Origin: Astragalus membranaceus
Lineage: Eukaryota; Streptophyta; Magnoliopsida; Fabales; Fabaceae
Assembly: GCA_039519185.1 (NCBI GenBank)
Contig: CM076847.1
Span: 70,135,521-70,199,520 of the forward strand
DNA length: 64,000 nt
Direction: 5' to 3'
Part shown: piece by piece, positions 46,557 through 57,887 of the stretch
How positions within the stretch are numbered: the stretch's first letter is position 1
How the letters are laid out: each line of letters opens with the position of its first letter
Program-made: the position numbers and the translations under genes
The notes under the pieces: generated by a model
Told to the model about the DNA's origin: nothing
The model's input: only the letters and a program-made list of their open reading frames with translations
Database searches by the model: none

Positions 46557-46559
46557 AGA

Positions 46560-47915
46560 CACAAAAAAATGCTGAAACAACCGTCTTCCAAACAACAAAA
46601 ATAGAATTTTCAAAGGAACGCTGCTGAATACGAAAAGCAAACCATTCACATAAAGTAACGCATTCTCTTTGTATTTTCGGTTCCGTTTCAGTGGAGCTGT
46701 AATTGATGTTTTCACACCACCCACCCTAACCATAAGGAAAGAATAGAGGATAGCAACGGGAAATATGCTTTGGTTAGAGTAGGGATGCGTTTCAAAATTC
46801 CGTCCCGAGTTTCCACAATAATATCTTGTTCGTGATGGTAGATTCATAGTCACCAACAATAAGAGCAGCTACCTCAGAAACTGTAGGCATGTAATAACGC
46901 CTTGAGTCGCTTCCTCTTTTACCCAAAATATGCATCCCCAATTGATGAACCCCATTACTGTTTAACTGATCTTGAACAAAGCGGTAAATTTCGACGTATG
47001 GATTGTGTACATCAAATATTCTTTTCAAATCCGCCACAATGGCAAACTGTGTTTGATTCTCGTCATCTTCCATTCTAGACCATCGTCAAAAAAGGAAATT
47101 AGAAGACGCAATAACCAAAAAACATTTTAATCCTTATGTAAATAAAAACAAATATTAATCACTTGACGATGCCCATTCGAGTACTGATTTCATTAGTTGT
47201 ATCATATATATACAATTGTGCGAACTTGATGATAATTTTCGCCATTCATTACAAAAATAGGCGGAGCGCCACATTGGTTGATTTCTCTGACAATTTTTCC
47301 ATCCATTGAAGTGAAGGCGAACATGGTGTTAAAAGATCTTATATTATCTTGAAAAAATTTACTTTTATTAGTAGAATCGTGATATAAATCATACAAAGGG
47401 TGTGGAGGTGGCGAATAATAAGGAAGTACGACACAACCATGAGAGCAACAGAGAGAATTTTTTTTTTTGTATTAAAACTGTGGAGGGGGAACTTCACAGC
47501 CCCGGCGAGAGAGCGCGACAATCGGTCATCTCACCTCCCCAAGGAAATACTTTTCGTGAGAATCGAACACGGGAGCAAACCGAGTCGACCCTTACGGACC
47601 ATAGCCCGCTCACCACTAGGCCAAATCCATTTTGGCTGAGAAGTATTGCAACTTTTATGGATCCTTTCTTGATACCACATAATTGCACGACAATGTTGAC
47701 AATTCGAAGAAGGAGCACCATTATCCCAATATTTTAATTTTGGGTCTACAAAATTAAAAACTAAATTAAAAAGAATGCATGAATAAATGTTCCTTATCAA
47801 TAAAAAGGAAAAAAAATTCAAAATGCACCTTCAATGTTGCTATTGATCCGACCATCATCATAAGCCTCAGTCGAAGTTGAAATTTCTGGGACATTGGTGT
47901 AATTGGTGACCCCCA
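46560..47915 (-). pseudogene. Helitron Rep/helicase N-terminal region, broken
   Basis: Read on the - strand from a possible ATG at 47915: CQHCRAIMWYQERI (about 47700-47655), then a SINE, then PPPHPLYDLYHDS, FFQDNIRSFNTMFAFTSMDG and FVMNGENYHQV (47405-47210). Then come VHNPYVEIYRFVQDQLNSNG and MPTVSEVAALIVGDYES (47000-46840), and in shifted frames YPLFFPYG and ECVTLCEWFAFRIQQ (46750-46610). This is the conserved order of the Helitron_like_N region upstream of the PIF1-type helicase. Several stops and intron-like gaps separate the pieces; the Rep catalytic HUH motif and helicase are absent. Confidence 0.75.
47458..47640 (-). mobile_element. tRNA-derived SINE inserted in the Helitron relic
   Basis: On the - strand: A box TGGCCTAGTGG (47623-47613), B box GTGTTCGATTC (47570-47560), about 110 bp of body, and an A-rich tail (47468-47458). 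It separates the WYQERI and LYDLYHDS parts of the Helitron frame, which shows that it inserted later. The target duplication is imperfect. Confidence 0.75.
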
Positions 47916-47994
47916 TACTTGCTGTTTAAAAATACACACTTAATTATTATCTAGGGAACTTATGTACAACTTATATAAAAAATAGATATGCCAT

Positions 47995-48249
47995 TGCAAG
48001 GGCAGTAAAATATATATAATTATTAACAGGAGTTATTGAGAAGATAAAGTTTTGCCCTAACAAACAAATGGTTGGGGAAGTCCCACATATGAACCTTAAC
48101 CACCACTCACAATTTGTTAAAAGTTTGTTTTGATAACTTTATGAATATTGCTGGTAATTGTGGATAATCATATTAACCGTGCTGTTAAATATTGCCGATA
48201 ATTGTAATTGATGTCATATAATTTCTATGCAGATGATCAAGAATATAAA
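47995..48249 (+). repeat. Target repeat, left part (copy A)
   Basis: From GGAGTTATTGAGAAGATAAA (48029) to GAATATAAA (48249), this is about 90% similar to 51808-52026. The copy continues after the inserted Helitron at 51533. Confidence 0.85.
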
Positions 48250-48682
48250 TCTTTATTATACTAAACCATGGATTGTACATATCAGCGTCCACGTAGCCAA
48301 TTCAAAAAAAAATACGTCATCATCCTTAAAATTCCACGTCTGTGTTTTTATTACACATGGCCACGCATTAAAAGCCACGCATTAAACTTAAAAATAGGTG
48401 GCGTCCAACCATCTGTCTAATCTGAACGGCCCAGTCTCAAAATTACATATGAGTGGCGATCTGGACGACTATCATTTCACAAAATTGCGGCTCCCTTTTT
48501 TATGGGGAATAATAATTGCGTTTAAATTCATTTATTCATTTAACCTTAATTGTGAAACACAACATTAAGATTTCATCAATGCTGTCTTAATTGCATTCTT
48601 ATAACATTTTAAAATTTGAAATATAGAATTAAAACCTTAATAATCAAATTCCTGATTTTCATGTTAATTACAATTTTAATCT

Positions 48683-48788
<106 letters not shown>

Positions 48789-49953
48789 AATCCGGATGGT
48801 ATTCGAAAATGAAATAGGAGAATAAACTTTGCATGGTTATGGCCTGGCAAATATGAAAACAGTCAAATTTCCACTATAAAATCATAAAATTAGAATTTGG
48901 AATATACAATACACTGACACTTTTATCATTTACAAACGGTTTTCTTTAGAAACACAATAACATTGAAACCTGATAACTACAATTAAGAATAAAATTGATT
49001 ACTATATTTGTCTAATTATATGAGTTCTCCATGATTAATATAAATGTTTAGTCTCATACTCCATCTCAATTTCAGTGAAAAAAAATACAGAACTAATGAA
49101 TATCAAGTTGAACTAATGAAAATCAAAATGTGCGATTATGATTCCATTAATGGCTGATTTTAATACAGAAGATTACAGAATATTTAACAATAAAAAAACA
49201 AAACAGTCAGCAAACATTCTTGACTAAGATAAGTTTGATATGAGATTAGAAAACCACTGGATAAAAATTTGACAGCTAAAACCTATACACTATTTGAGAC
49301 ATATTTGAAACAAAAATCTCTAATTGGAATTCAACGTTTCATATCATCAACAGTTAATTATAGTCAAATCACTATAAATTATTTAGTATTCCTGGATTAA
49401 AATATGTTTATCTTTTAAATTTTGAATTTTTATAATTTGGAACCAACACAAACACTGACATAAGAATTGTCAAATAATTATCACTATTAATATTGGTTTT
49501 AAATTGAATCACACAATTTGTGGGATTTATTCACAAACATTTCTAATTGGAATAAAACGATGCATATCACAAACAATCAATTACAGTCAAATCACTATAA
49601 TTTATGACCATAGTGACCATATATGACCATTCAAATAACTTTCATTTATTACCATAGTGAGCATATATGACCATCACATAACTTTTTATTTTTGACCATA
49701 TATGACATAGTCAAATTTATTAAACCCTCACATGTATTCATCCATGTGTTTTTCTCTCTTTTTATCATACTTTCATTTGTTGTTATGTGTTATTTATTCA
49801 TTCATGCATCATCGTATGCAGGCTAACAAAATTTGAGATTTAATGGGGTTGCCATTGCTACCCTAAGGGTCTCCATGAAATTTAACTAAAACACGCACTC
49901 TAAAATACGTTATTGATTGAAAGTGAAAGTTTAAAAAGCTAGAACTATGAGGG

Positions 49954-50921
49954 CAGTGTTTTAAAAACCGGCTCGGCCCGGCCGGTCGGACCGGGAACCG
50001 GGGGGGTAACCGAGCCGGTCAAGCCTTTGGATCGGTTATGCACCAAACCGGTGGGAACCGGTGGAAACCGGCCGGTTTTGGGGAAAACCGGCGACCAGAC
50101 TCAAACCGGACCGGGTTGTCCATTTTTTTTAATTTTTTTTTATCTAGTGATTGCCATCTAGGTAAGTATGTTTCCCATTGACATACACCTTGCTTTTATA
50201 TCTCATTTCCTCCATGTTCTGTTCATTCTATCCGATGTGGGACTATTTCTAAACTACTTAAAACAAAAGAGACTCAAAACCCTCAACAAAAATGTCATTA
50301 GTGGGGTTTGAACCCCTGACCTATTGAAAGCAAATGTTGAGCACTACCATGAGGCTACCAATCTTATTGAGAATATTATTTATTTCAAATATATATAATT
50401 GGTACCTCTTTTCCTAAAAGTCAAGTATGCTCATCCTCATGGCATTAGCTTGTAATATTAATATTATGTTTCAACAAACTTATTTAATATTAAGTATTTT
50501 TTTAAAGATTTATTTAATATTAAGTTGTTAACTTATGAAATTTGTTCTAAATATTTATTGAAGCATGATATGAACTTTTAAAATTTATTTAATATATACC
50601 AAGCAAATAAAAATAAAATAGGCATGGTGTGTAATTTTAGCAAATTAAGTTTTACAAGTATGAAATATATAGGTCCTAAAAATTTGGGAATTTTTTATAT
50701 TTTAGTAGATATAAAATAAACATAGTTATTAATTTTACAGGGACGAAATTTATATTATATACTATATAGGTATTGAAAATTCTCGAAATAGAGACCGGGT
50801 CCGAGTCATCCGGTTCCGGTTTTGGTCATGCGGTTCAACTGTCGACCCTTCGGTCCGACCCTTGACCCAGTGACCCGGTACCTTCACCGAGTCGGTCACC
50901 GGTTCGAGTTTTAAAACATTG
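49954..50921. mobile_element. Non-autonomous hAT element, 968 bp, inside the Helitron
   Basis: Ends CAGTGTTTTAAAAACCGG and the inverse CAATGTTTTAAAACTCG. The 8-bp duplication TATGAGGG is perfect (49946-49953 and 50922-50929). Subterminal zones are packed with ACCGG/CCGGT words (49966-50120 and 50793-50905), and the interior is AT-rich. There is no transposase. Confidence 0.92.
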
Positions 50922-51501
50922 TATGAGGGTATGGAACATATGCGTTGTTTGGAACTTTCCGTAAATTTAAAATGCGTTGTTTATAAATTTATAAAGCTGG
51001 AACTATAAGTAAATTTAAAATACGTTGTTTGAAAGTGAAAGAAAAAGGTGAATATCCCTATCTGGGGTTCCCTAACGGGGCAATATATGTAACATATTTA
51101 GGGCGGGAGACATGATCCCTGTTCTCATAACCAAATTGACCATAGAGCGATTTTTCCATCGTCCCCGTCTCCACGGGGAAAAATTCCCTATCTGGAGCCC
51201 ATGAACAAGGGACTTACCTCAAATAGTTACTAATAAAAAAAATTAATGTCAAACTTTAGTTACTATTAAAATTATTAAAAAAGGTAATGTACACCAATGA
51301 ACAAATGGACTTACCTCAATGTTATGCTCAACAAATGTCATGGTAAGATGAGAACTCACAGGTGACAGCATTTGGGTACTCAAGTTGCATAATGCATATA
51401 TATTCACAAAAATTTACGATATACATGCCAATATCTATTTACATATAAGATGTTAATAATAAAATACTATAAAATTAACTTAAGAAAAAAATACGATGTA
51501 T

Positions 51502-51532
51502 ACCCGTGCAGCGCACGGGTCATACATACTAG
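51502..51532 (+). terminator. Helitron 3' hairpin and CTAG terminus
   Basis: An 8-bp perfect GC-rich stem with a 3-base loop ends 12 bases before the terminal G of CTAG. In Helitrons this hairpin marks the end of strand transfer. The same stem occurs at 13786-13805 on the - strand. Confidence 0.85.
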
Positions 51533-52303
51533 TATGATTAATACACCATGCTAACACAATTTGCAAAACTGTTAACAAATATTTTTACATTAAAGTTTTT
51601 AAAAAAATGAAAATATGTTTGTCCAGTCTTTTATATAATATCTTGGTGTTCACTCTATTTTAATTTTTTAATAGGTATTTAACGTTGATCGACAATTATA
51701 ATTGTTGTCATATAATTTGTATGCAAATGATTACGAATATAAGCATGATTAATTAACACACAGCTAACACGGCTAACAAAATAAGTTTGTACCAACATGT
51801 TTAAAAAGGAGTTATTGAAAAGATAAAGTTTGCCCTAATAAAAAATGGTTGGGGAAGTCCCACATATGAACCTTAACCACCACACACAATTTGTTAAAAT
51901 TTTGTTTTGATAACACTATGAATATTGCGGGTAATTGCGGATAATCATATTATCCGTGCTGTTAAATATTGCCGATAATTGTAATTGATGTCACATAATT
52001 TGTATGCAAATGATCAGGAATATAAATATGATTAATACACCATGCTAACACAATTCGCAAAACTGTTAACAAATATTTTTACATTAATTTTTTTTTTAAA
52101 AAAAAAATGAAAATATGTTTGGCCAACCTTTTATATAATATCATCGTGCTCAATGTATTTTAATTTTTTAATGGGTAATTATAATTGTTGTCATAAAATT
52201 TGAATGCAAATGATTAGGAAAATAAATATGATTAATACGCTATGCTAACACAATTCCCAAAACTGTTAACGAATATTAGTGCTCAATCTATTTTAATTTT
52301 TGG
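51533..52303 (+). repeat. Tandem repeats of the Helitron target sequence
   Basis: The right part of copy A (51533-51650, TATGATTAATACACCATGC), a partial copy (about 51660-51775), the full empty copy B (51808-52120), and another partial copy (52160-52300). Each has TAATTGTTGTCAT, then GCAAATGATYAGGAA-type sequence, then GATTAATAC. These are tandem, unequal repeats, probably part of a larger element. Confidence 0.75.
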
Positions 52304-54436
52304 GTTTTTTTTGCCCCCCTTCTCCCCTATACGCCCCAATTAACGCAAACGGACAAAAATACCCCTTGAAACACTTTAATAACGAAATCTTTCCTCATTT
52401 ACACCTATTTCCGAAAAAAGTAAGTTTTTCACCTTAAACTTTTCAGAAACATGGGTATTTTCGGAAGACAATTGTTTTAAACTTTCCGGAAACATCCCAT
52501 AGATGGTAAATGCGGAAGGAAAAAATTTTGGATTTCCGGAAACACCTCAAAAGGGGTATTTCCAGAAGTCAATTTTGAATTCCGGAAATACCCCGTTTTG
52601 AGGTGTTTCCGAAAATCCAAAAAATTCTCCTTCCGCATTTACGTGTATTTCAGGATTTTTTTTTTGAATTTCGTTTTTAAATTTGTTTTTGTTTTTTTTG
52701 CTTTCTAGTGGCGAGACGTGCATGACGATTAGAGCGAGGCGAGTCTTCCGGAGCCGCACTAGGAGATGCAGATCAGACTCCTCCTGCTCCTAGCACCAGG
52801 ACGAGGATTCGGCTGGTCACCAGGTGGGCTGGTCACGCTTCTGAGCGTCAGAGGCGTGTCCGTGAGCACGAGCAGCAGGAGGCTGAGCCTGCTCAGCAGT
52901 ATCATGAGCCTGAGCCTGCTCCACTTGCCGCTCACCGGCACATTTTTGGAGCAGGGACTGTATTTTATTGAGGCTGATGCCATTGCAGTTGGAGTGCAGT
53001 TGCTGGGTATAGACCACAACACTTGCTGGCAGGAGTGTCGGTTCACTAGGGGACCGAACTTCAGATTTAGTTTTTTGGAGCATGCATGTACAGAGCTAAC
53101 ATGGAGGCAGGCTTTCTTGATCATGCTGCACGGTGCTATTTATTACTCTTGTTAGGCTATACCATCTTTTGCCGACAAGAGTCACACATATGTGCCCGTC
53201 AAGTGGGTCACTCTTATTGCAGATTTTGAGCGTTGTGGCCAGTGGGCTTGGGGTCCAGCTGCTCTGGCCATTCTGTACGAGCAGCTCAACGACGCCTTTT
53301 TTTGGGAGACATCGGAGATTGACGAATACGCTTCTCTGCTACAAGTAATAATTAATTACTTTTTTTACCGATAATTAATTACTTTTATTTATATAATTAC
53401 ATATTTATTTATTCATTTTTTTTATTTCAGTGTTGGATTTATGAGTACTTCCCCACCATCGTGGTGCGCAAAGACTTCGGTGCGTCTCTGAGCGTCCACG
53501 TTGCAGCAGGTGGGGGATTCAAAAGTGCGACACTGTCAAGCTTATAAACTTTCGGGGGGCGGCTGGATGAGTTAGGACGGGAGGAGGTAATATGGAGGCC
53601 TTGGGAGGACCACAGAGAGTACACACCATTTTCACATATTTCTCTTTTCAGAGGTTACCTGCTCAGGAACACTTCTAGACGGATAGCCGTGGCGGGTCTC
53701 TGCGATGACGGTTACCTACCATGGTATTTGGAGGTGTCCATTCTCTGTCTGACTTCGGCTCTGCCTCCAGAGGATGATGTACCAGATCAGGAGGCAGCAG
53801 CTGAGGATATTGGTCCACTGACCGCGGAGGATAGGATGGAGAGAGCAGCTACACTTCTCCGGGATGCCATGGTAGACGAGGGCATTCCACCCGCCGTATA
53901 TGAGACCCTTTCGACTGCTTTAGGTCTTTTGACATTTGACCCTTAGTTGTATATTTTGTATATTTTGACGTATTTATTCTCTCGTATTGTATTGTTATCG
54001 TTTATCATGATCGTAGTTTAGTGAGTTTCGTTATATATCGTTATTTATGGTAATAATTTAAATTTTAAAAAAAATATTAAAATACTTTTCGGAAATAGAT
54101 CTAAATTCGGAATGCAAATTTTTAAGATTTCCGGAAATATCTCAAAAAGAGGTATTTTCGGAAGCCATTTTGCCTTCCGAAAATACCTCTTTTTGAGGTA
54201 TTTCCGGAAATCTTAAAACTTTACATTCCGAATTTAGACCTATTTCCGGAAACGTGGCAAATTTTTAAGATTTCCAGAAATACCTCAAAAAGAGGTATTT
54301 TCGGAAGCCATTTTGCCTTCCGAATTTAGAGCTATTTCCGGAAATTTTTAAAAAACCGTTTTCTTTTTTAAAAAAAGGGTATTTTGGGGATTTTTGGTAA
54401 AATGGGGGTATAAGGGAGAAAGAGGGGGAGGGGGGG
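52304..54436 (+). mobile_element. TIR-like element carrying a plant-mobile-domain relic
   Basis: Left border TTTTGCCCCCCTTCTCCCC and right border GGGAGAAAGAGGGGGAGGG are roughly inverse. Inside both ends are TTTCCGGAAAT and CTTCCGAAAATACC repeats in both orientations (52500-52640 and 54085-54345). These suggest a DNA transposon of Mutator or related type, but no clean target duplication was found; the borders are provisional. Confidence 0.45.
52700..53946 (+). pseudogene. Plant mobile domain (MAIN-like) protein relic
   Basis: In one frame: FADKSHTYVPVKWVTLI then WAWGPAALAILYEQLNDAFF and EYASLLQ (about 53170-53345). A GT...AG intron (about 53346-53430) follows, then CWIYEYFPTIVVRKDFG. This matches the PMD order of a short acidic strand, the W-G-A/P-AALAxLY helix and CWIYEHFP. 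An in-frame stop lies at about 53544, followed by WRPWEDHREYTPF and a conserved-looking tail to TAG at 53944. The Arg/Glu-rich N-terminal part (52780-52960) is in another frame. PMD proteins occur both in host silencing genes (MAIN, MAIL1) and inside transposons; the setting suggests the latter. Confidence 0.6.
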
Positions 54437-54448
54437 TTTACAAAAGAA

Positions 54449-54860
54449 ATGGTTAAATATGTTTTTGGTCCCTATAAAATTTGGGTTTTCGTTTTTAGTC
54501 CCTACATTAACGAAATAGGCGTTTCGTTCCCTACATTTTTTTTCCGTTTTCATTAATGGTCCCTGTCGTTAAATCCATCTGATCTGTCAACTGAAATGTG
54601 ACATGGCTGTTAAAAAGATAGGGACCAAAACACCTATTTCGTTAATGTAGGGACTAAACTTAGAATTACCCAATTTTGTAGGGACCAAAAACATATTTTA
54701 TCCTAAATAAAAAAACCTAATCAGATGGATTTAACGACTGAGACTATTAATGAAAACGGAAAAAAAATGTAGGGACCAAAATGCCTATTTCGTTAATGTA
54801 GAGACTAAACTTAGAAGGAGCCGATTTTGTAGAGACTAAAAACATATTTAAACCCAAAAA
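54449..54860. mobile_element. Mutator-like MITE with internal duplication
   Basis: Arms start GGTTAAATATGTTTTTGGTC and the inverse GGGTTTAAATATGTTTTTAG. Both carry GTCCCTAC/GTAGGGACC and TTAACGAAATAGG. The sequence TTAATGTAGGGACTAAACTT occurs twice (54646 and 54795, with one change), as if one arm were duplicated. The target duplication is unclear. Confidence 0.6.
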
Positions 54861-55059
54861 AAAAAACCTTAACTTTTTAACGGGTATATAATGATGATTT
54901 TAAAAAGATGGTATCATAAAAAAAACACAAGCAATGAGAATGACGAAGAACGAGTTTAACTATCTGAACAAAATTATTTTAAGGCAACATGCTCCTAGGA
55001 ACGATAAAATTAAAAAACGCAAAGATAAGGGGTTAACATAAAACACAAGCAATTTAGGT

Positions 55060-56035
55060 TGAGCCATCAAAACTTCCGGAAGGTGCAAAGCTTCGGGAAG
55101 TCCCTCCGAAACCGATATTGAATCATGTTCAGGGTGAGCCATCAAAAAAAGTGTGGGTACCAAAGAGTTTAACTAGTCACATTCAAGGCGAGGTTGATAA
55201 GGTGGGGAACGATAAGGTGGAGGTTAGTTGTGATCTTTCGGTTGAGATGACGTCGAAGCACAGTCTTGTTCTTTCCAAAGCTATGGTGGGTGAAGTGATT
55301 CATCCGGGTAAATCATATTTCATTCACGACGAATTTGTAAGACAAGGGGTGTTCTCGATCAAAGCAACACCAATGGGGGTTAATTTGGCGCTCCTTGAAG
55401 GTAGCAAGGATGAGGAGGATTTTAAGAGGTTCGTGGAAGAAGCAAGGGAGTGGTTGTATATATCAATGGTTCAAATGGATACGACCGTGGAGGGTATCAG
55501 ATGTGGACAATGAACGCGTTGTATGGATTCGATGTTTTGGAATACCCATGCATGCGTGGAATGTTGAATTCTTCTCTGAACTTACTTCGCCGGTGGGTAC
55601 TTATCTTTTTGTAGATGATGACACTGAGAAAAGGAGGAAGATGGATGTTGCTCGAGTTATGGTTCGAACTCAGTCCTTTGAAAATATCAATCGTGTGTTG
55701 CAAGTCTCCATAAACAAAGTTATGTTTATAATCAGATTGGTTGAGGATTGGAGCGGTCCGCTTAGATGGAGTGGCGGTGTTTCGCAACCTACAGCTGTTA
55801 GCGTAACTTCTAAGAGTGATTCTCAGAATTCTGACGAGGAATGGCAGGACAATTTTGGATTCATCGGAGAGGAGGCCGGCGGTGACGTGGCCAGAGTTTT
55901 GGTAATTAATGATGCATTAAATCAGGCTATTAGTAATCCCCATGATTGTAGGAGAGAAGTTAGGGAAGTTGTTGAGGAGAAAAACAAAAATGTTAATACT
56001 TCCCATGATTGTAGGAGCGAAGTTAGAGAAGTTGT
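55060..56035 (+). pseudogene. LINE ORF1-type (DUF4283-like) relic
   Basis: The first frame (55118-55513) contains SYFIHDEFVRQGVFSIKATP and NLALLEGSKDEEDFKRF. After a frameshift near 55490, the second frame holds NERVVWIRCFGIPMHAW, KRRKMDVARVMVRTQSFENI and FIIRLVEDW. This order (Leu-Leu/glutamate strand, VWIRCxGIPxHAW, DxARVxVxT, IxLVEDW) is that of plant LINE-associated ORF1 proteins with DUF4283. A short repeat (HDCRREVREVV, HDCRSEVREVV) is near the end. The relic is cut by the SIRE-type LTR at 56036; no endonuclease or RT follows. Confidence 0.65.
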
Positions 56036-56445
56036 TGTTGAACCAAGGGCAAACACTCCTTGTTTTGTATGATAACAAATTACATCTTGTCTACTAATGG
56101 TTGCAGTTGTATGAAAGTACAGGTTCAAGCTGAATAAAGTACAGGACTGGAATCAAAAAAAGCTGGAAGCATTAAAATGGAGCAGCTTGGAGAAGAAGCC
56201 ACCTTTGAAGATGAAGACCTAATTGTTTATCCGTTTTCTTTAGGACACAGTGTAAGGTCCTATCACTTAAGGTCTATGACTGTTTAAATAGCTGAGAGAT
56301 GACTTTTGAAAACATGCATCATGCATCAAAATTAGGGTTTTTGAAAATATGTTATGCATGCATGGCAAGCTTTGGAAAATATCTTATGCATGCATGGCAA
56401 AGCCCTAAACCTAAAAATAATTTTGTGGAAAGCTAGAAATCGATT

Positions 56446-56870
56446 TCTATCATTTTCTAAATCATGAAATCGATTTCCTAATCCTATTTTTAAAGGTTGA
56501 AATCGATTTCCTTATCCTATGTTTGAAACAAAGAATCGATTCACACCTATTCATAAGCCAATGGTAAGAATCGATTTCCTTCTATTCCAAAAGACTATGA
56601 AATCGATTTTCAAGCAATCCTATAGGCTATGAATCGATTCCTTCTCATTTTAAACAAAGTAAGAATCGATTCCTACCCTATTCAGGATGTCCTGAAAATC
56701 GATTCCCAACTATTTCCAAAGAAACAATCAATCGATTCCTATGTTCTCCATATGTAAGAATCGATTCCTCTCTTTTTTAACTAGCCATAAAATCGATTCT
56801 TATGTCTTCTAAAATGATAAGAATCGATTCATCAACATTTTCACTTCATCATACAATCGATTCATCTTGG
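56446..56870 (+). repeat. Array of 14 ATCGATT motifs in the LTR
   Basis: Fourteen copies of the near-palindrome GAATCGATTC or GAAATCGATTTC lie about 25-40 bp apart, in variable spacer DNA, in the U3 part of the LTR and just before its TATA box. The same array is present in the right LTR (from about 63500 to 63925). Confidence 0.92.
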
Positions 56871-56910
56871 CAATAAATTTTTTTTTCAAAATTCTACGCT
56901 TTCCTAAGCC

Positions 56911-56918
56911 TATAAATA
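56911..56918 (+). promoter_or_regulatory. LTR TATA box
   Basis: TATAAATA in the context CCTATAAATAGGCAG. It stands about 45 bp after the last ATCGATT motif. Confidence 0.75.
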
Positions 56919-57814
56919 GGCAGCCTCAAGTCACTCTTCAGCACACCACATTTTCTCAACAAGTCTCTCTTCCTCTCATACGAAATTTCTAGATCTGAGA
57001 AAGAGAAAAATAGAGCTATCACTTTCATATCATTTTTATAGATCTACTCATCTCTCGCAGCTATTATATTGTCATATTATCTGAGGTGACTGGATCATAG
57101 CTTCTATATTGTAATCTATTCTTGTGGGGTCATTTTGAAATCCTGGGAAGCGTTCTTGGGTCTCTCAATCAGGAGATTGAGTTGGTACTGAAATCCTGGG
57201 AGGTGCTCTTGGGTCGTTCAATCAGGAGATTGAAGCGGGTTGAAATCCTTAGCTAGGTGCTCGGGTTCTCAGTTCGGGGGGAATTGAGATTTGCTATTTT
57301 GAAGTTGCCTGTTTGTAAACAATTCTTCAATATAGTGGTTGTTATCAAGTCCAAAGGTTGCAAAGCCGGAGGCCGAGGACGTAGGGCTTTTATCCCGAAC
57401 CTCGCTAAATTCCTGGTGTATCTCTATCCCTATCTCTTTACTTTGCTTTATTATCTATACCCTTGCTTATTGCTATATTGAATGTTATTTAGATCTGTTT
57501 ATCATACTTTTCATCTGTCAACAACTAAACTACTCTGATCTTGTGCTTATCTATTATCTTCCATATCACTGCAATTGATCTACTTTCTACTATATTCAAT
57601 ATCACTACACTTCTTATAAATAATCTTATTGTGTATATTGAAAATAGTATAATATCTCTTTGTTCCTAAATCTGCCTGCTTGCACCATATAAAGTTTAAA
57701 TCTAAGTTTCCGCATTTGATTTAAAACAAATTTATCATTTATTTTGAAAAGAATCTAAGATTTACATATAACCTTATTCACCCCCCCTCTAAGGTTATAC
57801 TATAGTCTAACAAG

Positions 57815-57827
57815 TGGTATCAGAGCT
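57815..57827 (+). other. Primer-binding site
   Basis: TGGTATCAGAGCT, complementary to initiator-Met tRNA, two bases after the LTR end. Confidence 0.9.
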
Positions 57828-57887
57828 AGAAATTGCATATAGAGCTTTACATCTCGCAATTTAAATTCTATTTATCTATCTGTGATC

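Larger units (their letters stand above)
56036..57812 (+). repeat. 5' LTR, 1777 bp
   Basis: TGTTGAACC...GTCTAACA. It holds the ATCGATT array (56446-56865), a TATA box at 56911 and a CT-rich leader. Within U5, a unit AATCCTGGGA(A/G)GCG/TGCTC, TTGGGTCxxTCAATCAGGAG is repeated (57140-57245). Confidence 0.9.

Noticed and set aside
47402..47821. Frames across 47400-47820 on both strands
   Set aside because: They are shadows of the SINE and the Helitron relic.
50285..50375. tRNA-like sequence with GGGTTTGAACCCC
   Set aside because: The inverse has weak A- and B-box matches but no acceptor stem or anticodon arm; at most an old SINE piece.
52766..53155. Overlapping frames on both strands in 52759-53155
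   Set aside because: They cross the PMD relic in other frames; only the frame with FADKSHTYVPV and WAWGPAAL shows family similarity.
56446..56870. Regularly spaced repeats resembling a CRISPR array
   Set aside because: The repeat core is only 7-12 bp, the spacing is irregular, and it lies in a plant LTR found twice; it is not a CRISPR.
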